DNA from: CAZILN01 sp964540005
Lineage (GTDB): Bacteria > Bacteroidota > Bacteroidia > Bacteroidales > SM23-62
Assembly: GCA_964540005.1 (NCBI GenBank)
Contig: CAZILN010000404.1
Coordinates: 1 to 14,340 of the forward strand
Direction of reading: 5' to 3'
Length of the DNA: 14,340 nucleotides
Of this stretch, positions 6,683 to 14,340 are shown piece by piece. The notes beneath the pieces were generated by a model, which was given only the letters and a program-made list of their open reading frames with translations, did no database searches and was not told the origin of the DNA. How positions within the stretch are numbered: position 1 is the first letter of the stretch; every line of letters starts with the position of its first letter. The translations under genes were made by a program, and so were the position numbers.

Positions 6683-7990
6683 TTACAGTAAAGGTAAGAT
6701 TTTTTCCAGTGCCAGCAGCCGTGATCCCTTGACCAGTATGGCCGAATCTCTTACAGGATGCTCCTCAAGGTATGCGGCCAGCTCCCCGGTGGTCCGGAAA
6801 GCCCTATATCCCACAGGGATCTCCAGCTGGCTGAAAATACTGCCTGCCAGGTAAACCGCTGAGAACTTATACCGGCCTGTGAAATCCAGCAAGCCGGAAT
6901 GCTCTTCCAGGGAATATTCTCCCAGCTCAAGCATATCACCCAGTATCAAGACCTTCTGAAGCCCGGCCAGGTTAACAAAATCATCAATTGCCGCCTGCAT
7001 ACTGGCCGGATTGGCATTGTAGCTGTCCAGTACCACCAGGTTGGTACCGCTTTCTATCAGCTGTGACCTCATGTTGTCGGACCGGTATGCCTCCAGGGCT
7101 TTTTTCACAGCCCTCCTGTCAATGGAAAAGTACTCTGCCACACAGGCAGCTGCCAGATAATTATCCAGGTTGTATGTCCCGAATAACTGTGAATCAACCA
7201 GTATTTTATCAGTTCCGCCACCTTCTCCATAAGTGATTTCCATGCTGAGCACGGGATCAGATTTCAGAATTTTTCCACGTACTCCGGCCTTATCAGCATC
7301 ACCGTAACATACAAGGCTGGCATTGCCCAGGGCGGCCATTTTCACGAGCATTTCATCGCCCCCGTTAACAAAAATGGTTTTCTGCCGGCTGTTAAGGTAT
7401 GTGAACAATTCTCCCTTTGCCAACCTGACCCCTTCCTGCGATCCAAAACCCTCCAGGTGAGCTTTCCCTATATTAGTTATTATCCCGTAATCCGGACATG
7501 CTATCTCGCACAGGCGTGCAATCTCCCCCCTGTGATTGGCTCCCATTTCAATGATCGCCATCTCATGCTGAAAGTCCATATCCAGCAGGCTGAGAGGCAC
7601 ACCTATATGGTTGTTCAGGTTCCCCTGGGTTGAGGCCGTTCTGAAACCTTCTGAAAGACAGGCAGTAATCAACTCCTTGGTAGTGGTTTTTCCATTGCTG
7701 CCCGTAATGGCTATTACCGGTATGCCAAGCTGCATCCTGTGATATCTTGCCAGCTCCTGGAGAGCAAGCAGGGCATCTTCAACAAGTATGAATGCCTCTC
7801 CTTTCACTGCAGAGGGATCATCAATAACTGCCCTGACAGCTCCCCTGTCCAGTGCCGTTGAGGCAAACCGGTTACCGTCGAATGTTGAACCCTTCAGGGC
7901 AAAGAATATGGATCCCTTCTTCACCCGTCGTGAATCGGTGCTGACAGAAGGATGTTCTTTAAACAGCTTATACAGGTCTTCAGTATTCAT
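6683..7990 (-). CDS. murF: UDP-N-acetylmuramoyl-tripeptide-D-alanyl-D-alanine ligase
   Basis: The 435-residue Mur ligase adds D-Ala-D-Ala to UDP-MurNAc-tripeptide in the cytoplasm, the last soluble step in making the peptidoglycan precursor. The N-terminal domain carries STDSRRVKKGSIFFALKG (17-34), the usual MurE/MurF uridine-binding region. The ATP P-loop is TGSNGKTTTKE (96-106), followed by NLNNHIGVPLSLL (124-136), the magnesium-binding IEMGANHRGEI (147-157) and KAHLEGFGS (176-184). The C-terminal domain opens with VLDSYNANPASM (320-331) and contains LILGDMLELG (348-357) and LVKGSR (419-424). The DSYNANP block separates MurF from MurE. No key residue is missing. It lies downstream of gldJ on the same strand with a strong terminator between them, and converges with the glycosyltransferase gene. 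The gldJ-murF adjacency is, as I recall, common in Bacteroidota. Confidence 0.97.
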   Translation of the reverse strand: MNTEDLYKLFKEHPSVSTDSRRVKKGSIFFALKGSTFDGNRFASTALDRGAVRAVIDDPSAVKGEAFILVEDALLALQELARYHRMQLGIPVIAITGSNGKTTTKELITACLSEGFRTASTQGNLNNHIGVPLSLLDMDFQHEMAIIEMGANHRGEIARLCEIACPDYGIITNIGKAHLEGFGSQEGVRLAKGELFTYLNSRQKTIFVNGGDEMLVKMAALGNASLVCYGDADKAGVRGKILKSDPVLSMEITYGEGGGTDKILVDSQLFGTYNLDNYLAAACVAEYFSIDRRAVKKALEAYRSDNMRSQLIESGTNLVVLDSYNANPASMQAAIDDFVNLAGLQKVLILGDMLELGEYSLEEHSGLLDFTGRYKFSAVYLAGSIFSQLEIPVGYRAFRTTGELAAYLEEHPVRDSAILVKGSRLLALEKILPLL

Positions 7991-8002
7991 CTTGCGCAGG
8001 TG

Positions 8003-8041
8003 AAAAAAAACCTCCCTCCGAGAATTCGGGGGAGGTTTTTT
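8003..8041 (-). terminator. Intrinsic terminator between gldJ and murF
   Basis: Arms CCTCCC (8011-8016) and GGGAGG (8030-8035) are extended inward by CCG (8018-8020) with CGG (8027-8029), leaving one bulged base (8017) and a 6-nt loop. The stem is flanked by eight A (8003-8010) and six T (8036-8041), so on the minus strand it ends in a run of eight T. It can act in both directions, but only gldJ on the minus strand needs it. The T run ends 12 bp before the murF ATG, so the hairpin occupies the murF leader. Confidence 0.87.
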
Positions 8042-8061
8042 AAAATTTTGTTTATTTGGTT

Positions 8062-9588
8062 TTAGTTGCCAGCCGGACTTCCTACCCTGGTCATGGCGCA
8101 GCGGAATCCCAGGTCATCCCTTGCGGCCTGCTCGTCGAGGAACCTTCTGGTACCCGGACTCAGCCAGTAGGCGCGGTCCTTCCATGATCCGCCCTTATAA
8201 ACCCGGGCCCTGTTATTTATAAGTGAAGTCATGTCCATATCATACTGTGAATACATAAGAGCGGTGGAGTCAACATCTTCATCATAAGTAATGGTTGATG
8301 TCTGGTCCCCATCAAGGTAATCGGCATAATCTGCCTGGCGGTAATTCTGAGTGTATTCCTTTACATCATTCTGGTTCAGTTCCCTGTATTGCAGGTTTCC
8401 GTACCTGTCCTTGGGAAGGACTTCTCCTGTGGCGGGATCACGGTCAAGGGTCTTAAAGACATTTCCCCTGAAGGGTCTGAAACCGCTGACATCCTCATGT
8501 GACATGGGCCTGTAAACATCCATCACCCATTCATTGACATTACCTGCCATACAGAAGAGGCCATAATCATTGGGCCAGAAGGCATGAACCGGGGCTGTAA
8601 TGGCTGCATTGTCGTTCAGATCGCCGGCCATACCCATGTAGTCACCCTTGCCCCTTACAAAGTTAGCCCTCATATCTCCAAGATACTTCTGCGAATCATT
8701 TCTGAGGTGATGCCCGTTCCAGGGATATATTCTTCTTTCCCACAGTAATTCCTCGAAGGAATTTCCAATAAGTGCCAGTGCAGCATATTCCCATTCAGCT
8801 TCGGTCGGGAGCCTGTACTTGGGAAGCAGTATGCCGTCCTCAAGCATGACCTGGCGTCCTTCCCCGCTGGGATCTGTAGCTGCTCCTCCTCCTTCGGTAT
8901 CAGCAGGAGAAGTCGGCCTCATGCTCGGAAGATTCTCCCCGACCAGTCCTATGTACTGCCCGGCCAGATAAGCATCTGTATTGAAATGGTTTGCCCCGTC
9001 CTGTCCGGCAGGATCAAGCAATAATATACCCTGGTCTATGAGGATCATTTCATTAACACGATCGGTACGCCAGAGGGCGTAGTCCCTTGCCTGCAGGTGG
9101 CTGACACCTACAACAGGGTATTCGTTATAGGCCGGATGGCGGAAATAATACTCCACCATCGGTTCGTTGTATGCAAGAGGATTTAGCCAGACCAGTGTAT
9201 CGGGAAGAGCTCCCTGGTATACTTCGGGCATTTCAGAATATATCCGGTTTGTCCAGTACAGGTATTCGCGGTAATCCACATTCCTTACTTCGGTCTCATC
9301 CATATAGAATGATGTCAGCGTTACCCTCCTCGGTAGATTGTTCCAATCAAAGGTAACATCCTGCTCTGTCCTGCCCATGGTAAAAGTCCCTCCTTCTATG
9401 AATACAAGTCCGGGACCCGTCACCTGATCATAACTCTGGACAACTTCAAAACCTCCCCAATCAGAATCATTATATTCCCATCCCGTGGTAGTCGATTTGT
9501 CACCTGTCTGTGTAATATCTCCTCCACCACATGAAAACAGGAAAAAAACTGTCAGCAGAAAAGGAAGAAACCTGGCTGTTTTTCTCAT
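8062..9588 (-). CDS. gldJ: Gliding motility lipoprotein GldJ
   Basis: The 508-residue product is an outer-membrane lipoprotein of the T9SS/gliding apparatus. It starts with a lipoprotein signal peptide ending in the lipobox LFSC, so C20 would be lipidated. TGPGLVFIEGGTFTMGRTEQ (57-76) opens a formylglycine-generating-enzyme (FGE/SUMF1) fold, followed by FYMDETEVRN (94-103), YPVVGVSHLQARDYALWRT (157-175), YRLPTEAEWEYAA (258-270), FCMAGNVNEWVMDVYRP (345-361), KGGSWKDRAYW (465-475) and DDLGFRCAMTR (491-501). Insertions at about 180-250 and 375-460 set it apart from true FGE enzymes and match GldJ better than GldK. The paired catalytic cysteines of FGE, expected around 475-482, are absent (SPGTRR), so it is probably a structural protein. 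GldJ is needed for gliding and stabilises other Gld proteins in Flavobacterium. It lies between a porP/sprF-family gene and murF, near porU. Confidence 0.93.
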   Translation of the reverse strand: MRKTARFLPFLLTVFFLFSCGGGDITQTGDKSTTTGWEYNDSDWGGFEVVQSYDQVTGPGLVFIEGGTFTMGRTEQDVTFDWNNLPRRVTLTSFYMDETEVRNVDYREYLYWTNRIYSEMPEVYQGALPDTLVWLNPLAYNEPMVEYYFRHPAYNEYPVVGVSHLQARDYALWRTDRVNEMILIDQGILLLDPAGQDGANHFNTDAYLAGQYIGLVGENLPSMRPTSPADTEGGGAATDPSGEGRQVMLEDGILLPKYRLPTEAEWEYAALALIGNSFEELLWERRIYPWNGHHLRNDSQKYLGDMRANFVRGKGDYMGMAGDLNDNAAITAPVHAFWPNDYGLFCMAGNVNEWVMDVYRPMSHEDVSGFRPFRGNVFKTLDRDPATGEVLPKDRYGNLQYRELNQNDVKEYTQNYRQADYADYLDGDQTSTITYDEDVDSTALMYSQYDMDMTSLINNRARVYKGGSWKDRAYWLSPGTRRFLDEQAARDDLGFRCAMTRVGSPAGN

Positions 9589-9603
9589 GGCACTAGTATT
9601 TTA

Positions 9604-9650
9604 TTATTCAATTTAAATTCAAATATAATTTATTTTTTTATTCAATTTAA
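9604..9650. repeat. Pair of 13-bp direct repeats in the gldJ upstream region
   Basis: TTATTCAATTTAA occurs at 9604-9616 and again exactly at 9638-9650, 34 bp apart, about three helical turns. The two copies flank the putative -7 element of gldJ: one lies over the expected -33 area, the other at the expected transcription start. They could be a binding site for a regulator or simply a product of AT-rich composition. Confidence 0.45.
9620..9627 (-). promoter_or_regulatory. Putative -7 promoter element for gldJ
   Basis: On the minus strand TATATTTG matches the Bacteroidota -7 consensus TAnnTTTG exactly. It lies 32 bp upstream of the gldJ ATG (9588), a plausible leader length. No good -33 TTTG box is found at the usual 19-21 bp; an ATTG ends 15 bp upstream, within the second copy of the 13-bp repeat. 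gldJ may thus have its own promoter separate from the porP/sprF-family gene. Confidence 0.42.
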
Positions 9651-9669
9651 CCCTCTTTCCCAAAAATAA

Positions 9670-10656
9670 CTAAAATATAGGGAATTTTATTGCCTCACTC
9701 CTCGAGCGTTGTCTGCTTTGATATTGTATTTTCAGTATGAAATTCAGCTCATGGGCCCCGGCATTACGCACTTGTGAATAAGTATTTAAAACATTAAAAT
9801 CATAAGAATAAACCAGCCTGAACATCTCATTCGAATATCCGGCGCAGAACACAGTGCCACTGAGCTTAACAGGAAGGTTGTGCCTCATCATTAAACCCGC
9901 GAAAATGGGACCTGTCCATATATCCATCCCATAATTGAACTGGTTATGGCCACCCTGGTATATCACAACAGCATTGGGATTGAGCCTGACCGCCTCCTTA
10001 CCGAACCTTCGTTCATATATTGGTATTATGGCTCCCCCGTGAGCAGTGAACTTCCAGGGCATGGCGATCCTCTTTACCCTGCTGAATGACATATTGGGCC
10101 TGTTCAGGTGATGTACGGCCACACCTGCATATGCAAAACGCGAAATACCCAGGAAACCAACGGCAAAATCAGGATATCCCTTTCCTTCTGCATAACTTTC
10201 ATGATTATCAGGATCAATTGTTCCGTCCCCATTCAGTTCCTCACTGAAAATCAGTCCGCCCGTATTCAGCGACCGGTAAGAATAGCTTGCCTGTATGCCT
10301 GCACTCATTGTCAAGCTCTGCGAAACCACCAGGCTGTAGGCATAAATGGCATCAAAAGACAGCAGTTTGAGGACGCCGCCTTCCTGCACATCATGCATGA
10401 TATTAAAACCCAGACCGCCCTGCATCAGTTCCACATACTGGTCATACGAGGCATTGTATGTAACATAGCTGGATCCGAGTGCGGGTAAATGATTCCTGTA
10501 GCTCAGAGAGATCCTGCGGCTTTCGGATGTGCCTGCAAAGGCCGGATTCAGGTACAGGGAACTGGCATATTGCTGCGACAGGAAAGGATCCTGTGCAGCA
10601 AGATCCAAAAATCCCAGTAATATGCTCAATCCCGTATAAATCAGTGTCCTTTTCAT
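9670..10656 (-). CDS. PorP/SprF family type IX secretion system membrane protein
   Basis: The 328-residue product begins with a Sec signal peptide (about 1-21, MKRTLIYTGLSILLGFLDLA then AQ) and the hallmark QDPFLSQQYASSLYLNPAFA (22-41), which defines the PorP/SprF family of outer-membrane beta-barrels. The rest alternates short amphipathic strands, for example LSYRNHLPALGSSYVTYNAS and GYPDFAVGFLGISRFAYAGV, and has NGDGTIDPDN, a loop rich in Asp and Asn. It ends in F as many barrels do. PorP is a core T9SS protein; SprF and paralogues serve the export or attachment of particular proteins such as SprB. Its place between gldJ and porU supports a T9SS role, but paralogues are many, so I do not call it porP itself. 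It is 81 bp upstream of gldJ on the same strand and divergent from porU. Confidence 0.92.
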   Translation of the reverse strand: MKRTLIYTGLSILLGFLDLAAQDPFLSQQYASSLYLNPAFAGTSESRRISLSYRNHLPALGSSYVTYNASYDQYVELMQGGLGFNIMHDVQEGGVLKLLSFDAIYAYSLVVSQSLTMSAGIQASYSYRSLNTGGLIFSEELNGDGTIDPDNHESYAEGKGYPDFAVGFLGISRFAYAGVAVHHLNRPNMSFSRVKRIAMPWKFTAHGGAIIPIYERRFGKEAVRLNPNAVVIYQGGHNQFNYGMDIWTGPIFAGLMMRHNLPVKLSGTVFCAGYSNEMFRLVYSYDFNVLNTYSQVRNAGAHELNFILKIQYQSRQRSRSEAIKFPIF

Positions 10657-10740
10657 GTTTGTTTCACCCTGCTGTTCATCTTTAACTTTTACTTAACGCC
10701 AGGTGCGTCCTGCAGATAGCCGCCCTCTTACAATAACTTT

Positions 10741-10748
10741 TAATTTTG
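10741..10748 (+). promoter_or_regulatory. Putative -7 promoter element for porU
   Basis: TAATTTTG matches TAnnTTTG exactly on the plus strand. It would start transcription near 10755, giving a leader of about 57 nt before the porU ATG. I see no -33 TTTG box at the proper distance, so the evidence is weak. I found no matching element on the minus strand for the porP/sprF-family gene in this 155-bp divergent region. Confidence 0.28.
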
Positions 10749-10761
10749 TTTCGTTAAACTT

Positions 10762-10798
10762 GTGAAATTAAACATAATATTTCATCAACTTATTTCAC
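10762..10798 (+). repeat. Short inverted repeats in the porU leader
   Basis: GTGAAAT at 10762-10768 can pair with ATTTCA at 10779-10784 (6 bp, 10-nt loop) or with ATTTCAC at 10792-10798 (7 bp, 23-nt loop). The two pairings exclude each other. The second ends 13 bp before the ATG. The structures are AT-rich and weak; they may be operator half-sites or of no consequence. Confidence 0.3.
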
Positions 10799-10811
10799 CG
10801 GAGCCTTCAAT

Positions 10812-13800
10812 ATGAGAAAACTCCTGCTGCTCCTGCTGCTTATCTCCAGCCATCTCTATTCCCAGGTATCACCTGGCGACAGGACCATAAACTGGAATCC
10901 TGTACGGGTAACACCCGAAAAGGTTTATTACCTGAATTTTACAGGGGCCAGCTATCCTGATATAACCTCCTTAGTACCAAATTATTATGAGCTTATAAAA
11001 ATAGGAAATAATTTCGAACCAGATATCGAGATCTTTAATAAAAAATTTGAAATTATTGATAACCAAGAGCTTAGCAATATTTCCGGCCTTGAATCCCTGT
11101 CCGGGGAACTGCATATCCGGACCGGGGTACAGCTTGCCAGGAAACAGGCATACCTCAGCTTACAGTTCATTCCCCTGAGGCGGAATGCCTCGTCAGGACA
11201 GGTAGAAAGGCTGGTCAGTTTTTCCTACAGGATAAGTGATAAAGGAACGGGGGGGCCGGGTTCCCTTAAATCAGCCGCTGTCCGGGCTGAAAGCACCGAA
11301 GCAGCAAATTCCTTCCTCAGATCAGGGTACTGGTATAAGATCAGGGTGGAAGAGGACGGGATCTACAGCCTCAGTTTCGAGGAGCTCCGTTCCATGGGTT
11401 TCAACGATCCCGGCAATATCAGGATTTTCGGGAATGCAGACGGATTGCTGCCGGTAATGAACTCCCAGGCCGTTGACGATGATCTGACCGAGATCCCCCG
11501 GTCCGCCATGGACGATCAGATCATTTTCTACGGAAGGGGGCCCCATAGCTGGAAGTACGATACCCTGACTGCCTTTTACAACCGGACCATACACTCCTTT
11601 ACTGATGCAAATTATTATTTCCTGACTGCTGATCACGGCCTGGGCAGGACCGTTCAGGAAATTCCGGATGTGGCAGGACCAGCCAACCGTTTTATTTCGG
11701 ATTTTGATGCCCTGTACCATCATGAACTGAACGACCGGAACCTCATCAAATCAGGCAGTGAATGGTACGGGGACCATTTCGACATACAGACCACCCATAC
11801 TTTCAGTTTTGATGTTCCCGGGATTGTCAGCGCCGACGGTGTAAAAATGAAGGTCCGGGTACTGGCAGCCGCCTCCGCAGAAAGCAGCTTTTCCATCACA
11901 GCTGATGATCATTTCATGGGCAGTATTGAGATTCCTGAAACGCACCTGGAACATTATACCGCTAATGCTGCCTATGCTGAAACACGGAGTTATACTTACC
12001 GTCCTGCCGGATCGCCGACAGAAATAGAACTCCGGTATAACAAGAGTTCCGCCTCTGCACAAGGCTGGCTTGATTACCTGACCATAAACGCCAGGAGGAA
12101 AATACGACTGGATGAGGACCAGTTGCATTTCAGGGATGCATCTTCGGTGGGAGAAGGGAACATCACGGAATTTACTGTTGATGCCGGTGAGACATCAATC
12201 AGCGTATGGGACATTACCGATCCCGACAGTCCGGCCGCCATGAGGACAAGCAGCAATTCCGGAACACTTCGCTTCAGCAGCCATACATCCCGGTTGAGGG
12301 AATTCATTGCTTTTAAGACAGGTGGAGGGTTTCTGGAACCAATTACCAAGGGGGATGATGTGGGGGTGGTACCCAACCAGAACCTCCACGGATCGGGTCA
12401 ACCGGATTACATTATTATTTCTCATCCCGATTTTATAAACCAGGCCCGAAGGCTGGCCTCATACAGGCATGATCACAGCGATCTGGACACCCTGGTAGTG
12501 ACCCCGCAGCAGGTTTATAATGAATTTTCCTCCGGCAGGCCGGACGTTTCGGCACTCAGGAACTTCGTCCGGATGTTCTATTCCAGGGCTGCCGGTGAAT
12601 CAGACATGCCCCGCTACCTCCTGCTCTTCGGGGACGGGTCCTATGACAACAGGAGCCAGGATGTGCAAAACACCAACTACATTCTTACCTATCAATCTCA
12701 AAACTCCCTGAGTCCGGTTGCCTCCTTCGTTACTGATGACTTTTTCGGCTTACTCGATTCCTATGAAGGCGGCTCAACCGGGTTGATGGATATAGGTATC
12801 GGACGATTCCCTGTGAGTTCGGTGGAAGAAGCAACTGACCTGGTCAATAAAACAATGGGGTATAGCCAACCCGATAAGATGGGTGACTGGCGCAACACCA
12901 TTTGTTTTATAGGAGATGATGATGACGGGAATACTCATATGGAACAGGCTGACGAACTAGCCAGGTATGTTGAAAATCTCTATCCCTCCTTCACTATTTC
13001 CAAGATTTACCTCGATGCCTACAGGCAAACAGTCACACCCTCGGGAGAGTTTTACCCGGATGTGAACGAAGCACTCAACCGGCGGATCAATAAAGGAGCA
13101 CTGGTCATTAACTATACCGGTCACGGGGGAGCACGCGGACTTGCTCATGAACAGATCCTTAATTCCAACGATATAGTCAGCTGGGAAAATCATGACAGGC
13201 TGCCGCTGTTCATGACGGCTACCTGCGAATTCAGCCGCTTTGACAATTACGAGGAAACATCTGCCGGGGAACTGGTACTGCTGAATCCGGACGGGGGAGG
13301 GATAGCCCTGCTGTCAACCACCCGGCTGGTGTATTCCGGTCCCAACCAGGCCCTGAGCAAGAACTTTTATGAATTCGTATTTGAGAAGGACCCGGATAAC
13401 AAAAACCGCCGGCTGGGTGACATCATCAGACTGACCAAGATAAATACTGCTACCGGTAACCAGAAAAGGAATTTTTCCCTGCTTGGCGACCCTGCCTTGG
13501 AACTGGCTTACCCCAGGCACAGGATAGTAGCGACCGCTATAAACGGGATCAGCACCTCGGAGGCGACCGATACCCTGAAGGCATTGAGTACGGTGAGTAT
13601 ATCCGGAAAAATAACCGATGAGCAGGGCTCTCTGCTCAGCGATTTTGACGGCATACTGTACCCGACCGTTTTTGATAAATCGGACCAGGTGATAACCCTT
13701 GCCAACGACGGCGGCAATCCCTTTTCCTTTGTGATAAGGAGCAGGATACTATATAAGGGTAAGGCCACCATTACAGACGGCGAATTTACCTTCAAATTCG

Positions 13801-14340
13801 TAGTCCCCAAGGACATATCCTATTACTACGATTACGGAAGGCTCAGTTTTTATGCCAGCAGTGCCAGCGAAGATGCCAGCGGCTTCTATGACCGGGTGCT
13901 TATCGGGGGTTCCTCCCTCTCAGCCGCTTCGGATGATACGGGTCCCGGTATCAGTATCTATATGAATGATGAAAATTTTGTCTCCGGGGGGATCACTGAT
14001 GCTCAGCCTACACTGTTGGTATTTGTCAGCGACAGCAGCGGGATCAATACAATCGGGAGCGGAATAGGCCATGATATAACCGCCGTCCTCGACGACAATA
14101 CCAACAACTCCTTCGTGCTGAATGATTTTTACGAAGCCAATACTGATTCATACCGGGAAGGAAGGATCTCCTACCGTTTTAAAAGCCTCAGTGAAGGGGA
14201 ACACAAACTGGCCCTTAAGATCTGGGATGTTCATAACAATTCATCAGAAGATTATATAAATTTCATTGTCACCGGCTCTGAGGATTTCATCCTGAAGAGG
14301 GTATTGAATTATCCAAATCCTTTTACCACAAGCACCTCTT
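10812..14340 (+). CDS. porU: Type IX secretion system sortase PorU (3' end outside window)
   Basis: An open frame of 1176 codons runs from the ATG at 10812 to the right edge. MRKLLLLLLLISSHLYS (1-17) is a signal peptide before Q18. The N-terminal part has WYKIRVEEDGIYSLSFEEL (174-192), found in PorU proteins. The gingipain-like C25 cysteine peptidase domain starts near DYIIISHPDF (532-541), with LLLFGDGSYDNR (603-614), the catalytic histidine in NYTGHGGA (H771) and the catalytic cysteine in TATCEFSRFDNYEE (C805); the 34-residue spacing fits the family. Beta-rich domains follow, and NYPNPF (1166-1171) begins the C-terminal T9SS sorting domain, cut off by the window. PorU is an outer-membrane sortase that removes the sorting domain of secreted proteins and attaches them to the cell surface lipopolysaccharide. 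No frameshift is seen. It is divergent from the porP/sprF-family gene; porV usually follows but lies outside. Confidence 0.95.
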   Translation, partial: MRKLLLLLLLISSHLYSQVSPGDRTINWNPVRVTPEKVYYLNFTGASYPDITSLVPNYYELIKIGNNFEPDIEIFNKKFEIIDNQELSNISGLESLSGELHIRTGVQLARKQAYLSLQFIPLRRNASSGQVERLVSFSYRISDKGTGGPGSLKSAAVRAESTEAANSFLRSGYWYKIRVEEDGIYSLSFEELRSMGFNDPGNIRIFGNADGLLPVMNSQAVDDDLTEIPRSAMDDQIIFYGRGPHSWKYDTLTAFYNRTIHSFTDANYYFLTADHGLGRTVQEIPDVAGPANRFISDFDALYHHELNDRNLIKSGSEWYGDHFDIQTTHTFSFDVPGIVSADGVKMKVRVLAAASAESSFSITADDHFMGSIEIPETHLEHYTANAAYAETRSYTYRPAGSPTEIELRYNKSSASAQGWLDYLTINARRKIRLDEDQLHFRDASSVGEGNITEFTVDAGETSISVWDITDPDSPAAMRTSSNSGTLRFSSHTSRLREFIAFKTGGGFLEPITKGDDVGVVPNQNLHGSGQPDYIIISHPDFINQARRLASYRHDHSDLDTLVVTPQQVYNEFSSGRPDVSALRNFVRMFYSRAAGESDMPRYLLLFGDGSYDNRSQDVQNTNYILTYQSQNSLSPVASFVTDDFFGLLDSYEGGSTGLMDIGIGRFPVSSVEEATDLVNKTMGYSQPDKMGDWRNTICFIGDDDDGNTHMEQADELARYVENLYPSFTISKIYLDAYRQTVTPSGEFYPDVNEALNRRINKGALVINYTGHGGARGLAHEQILNSNDIVSWENHDRLPLFMTATCEFSRFDNYEETSAGELVLLNPDGGGIALLSTTRLVYSGPNQALSKNFYEFVFEKDPDNKNRRLGDIIRLTKINTATGNQKRNFSLLGDPALELAYPRHRIVATAINGISTSEATDTLKALSTVSISGKITDEQGSLLSDFDGILYPTVFDKSDQVITLANDGGNPFSFVIRSRILYKGKATITDGEFTFKFVVPKDISYYYDYGRLSFYASSASEDASGFYDRVLIGGSSLSAASDDTGPGISIYMNDENFVSGGITDAQPTLLVFVSDSSGINTIGSGIGHDITAVLDDNTNNSFVLNDFYEANTDSYREGRISYRFKSLSEGEHKLALKIWDVHNNSSEDYINFIVTGSEDFILKRVLNYPNPFTTSTS

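Noticed and set aside
10108..10488. 126-codon plus-strand frame opposite the porP/sprF-family gene
   Set aside because: The product is rich in Cys, His and Ile without any recognisable motif, and the opposite strand encodes a clear PorP/SprF protein with a signal peptide.
11322..12425. Several minus-strand open frames of 76-133 codons inside porU
   Set aside because: They lie opposite a clear porU coding frame, show no domain motifs, overlap each other, and are expected by-products of codon use in the real gene.
10812..14340. porU as a broken or degenerate gene
   Set aside because: The frame is continuous, keeps both catalytic residues H771 and C805, and reaches the sorting domain at the expected length; it is merely cut by the window edge.
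1..14340. CRISPR, tRNA, insertion sequence, phage or defence island
   Set aside because: I saw no regular repeat-spacer pattern, tRNA-like cloverleaf, transposase, integrase or terminal inverted repeats; the genes are ordinary conserved Bacteroidota genes.

Overview
The window suggests a member of the Bacteroidota. Three genes belong to the type IX secretion system (T9SS) and gliding machinery found only in that phylum (a gldJ-like lipoprotein gene, a porP/sprF-family gene and the sortase gene porU). Strong Shine-Dalgarno sequences are absent before most starts, intergenic DNA is AT-rich, and several promoter candidates fit the Bacteroidota -7 consensus TAnnTTTG. I cannot assign a genus. The window is almost fully coding. 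No gap without a gene exceeds about 160 bp, and I see no RNA genes, mobile elements or CRISPR array.

Left part (1-755): the 5' end of folC runs off the left edge on the minus strand, directly behind a small nitroreductase gene on the same strand. A divergent intergenic region with several short inverted repeats separates them from phoH.

Middle part, plus strand (756-6677): a PIN-PhoH ATPase, then a compact probable operon of a SixA-type histidine phosphatase, polyphosphate kinase ppk1, an inositol-monophosphatase-family phosphatase and a GT2 glycosyltransferase. The last three genes are 7 and 19 bp apart. The polyphosphate kinase keeps the phosphorylated histidine (H434) but has serine where the E. 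coli enzyme has H454.

Right part (6683-14340): murF lies on the minus strand, convergent with the glycosyltransferase with only 5 bp between the two stops. It is preceded on the same strand by gldJ and a porP/sprF-family gene, with porU divergent on the plus strand and running off the right edge just as its C-terminal sorting domain begins. A strong intrinsic terminator sits in the 71-bp gap between gldJ and murF. GldJ, the PorP/SprF protein and PorU all act at the outer membrane in protein export, surface attachment and gliding; MurF completes the cytoplasmic peptidoglycan precursor.

I did not find a clear undescribed system. Most genes are conserved housekeeping or T9SS genes. The points most worth a second look are the PPK1 active-site substitution, the terminator in the murF leader, the paired repeats around the gldJ promoter, and the inverted repeats upstream of phoH.
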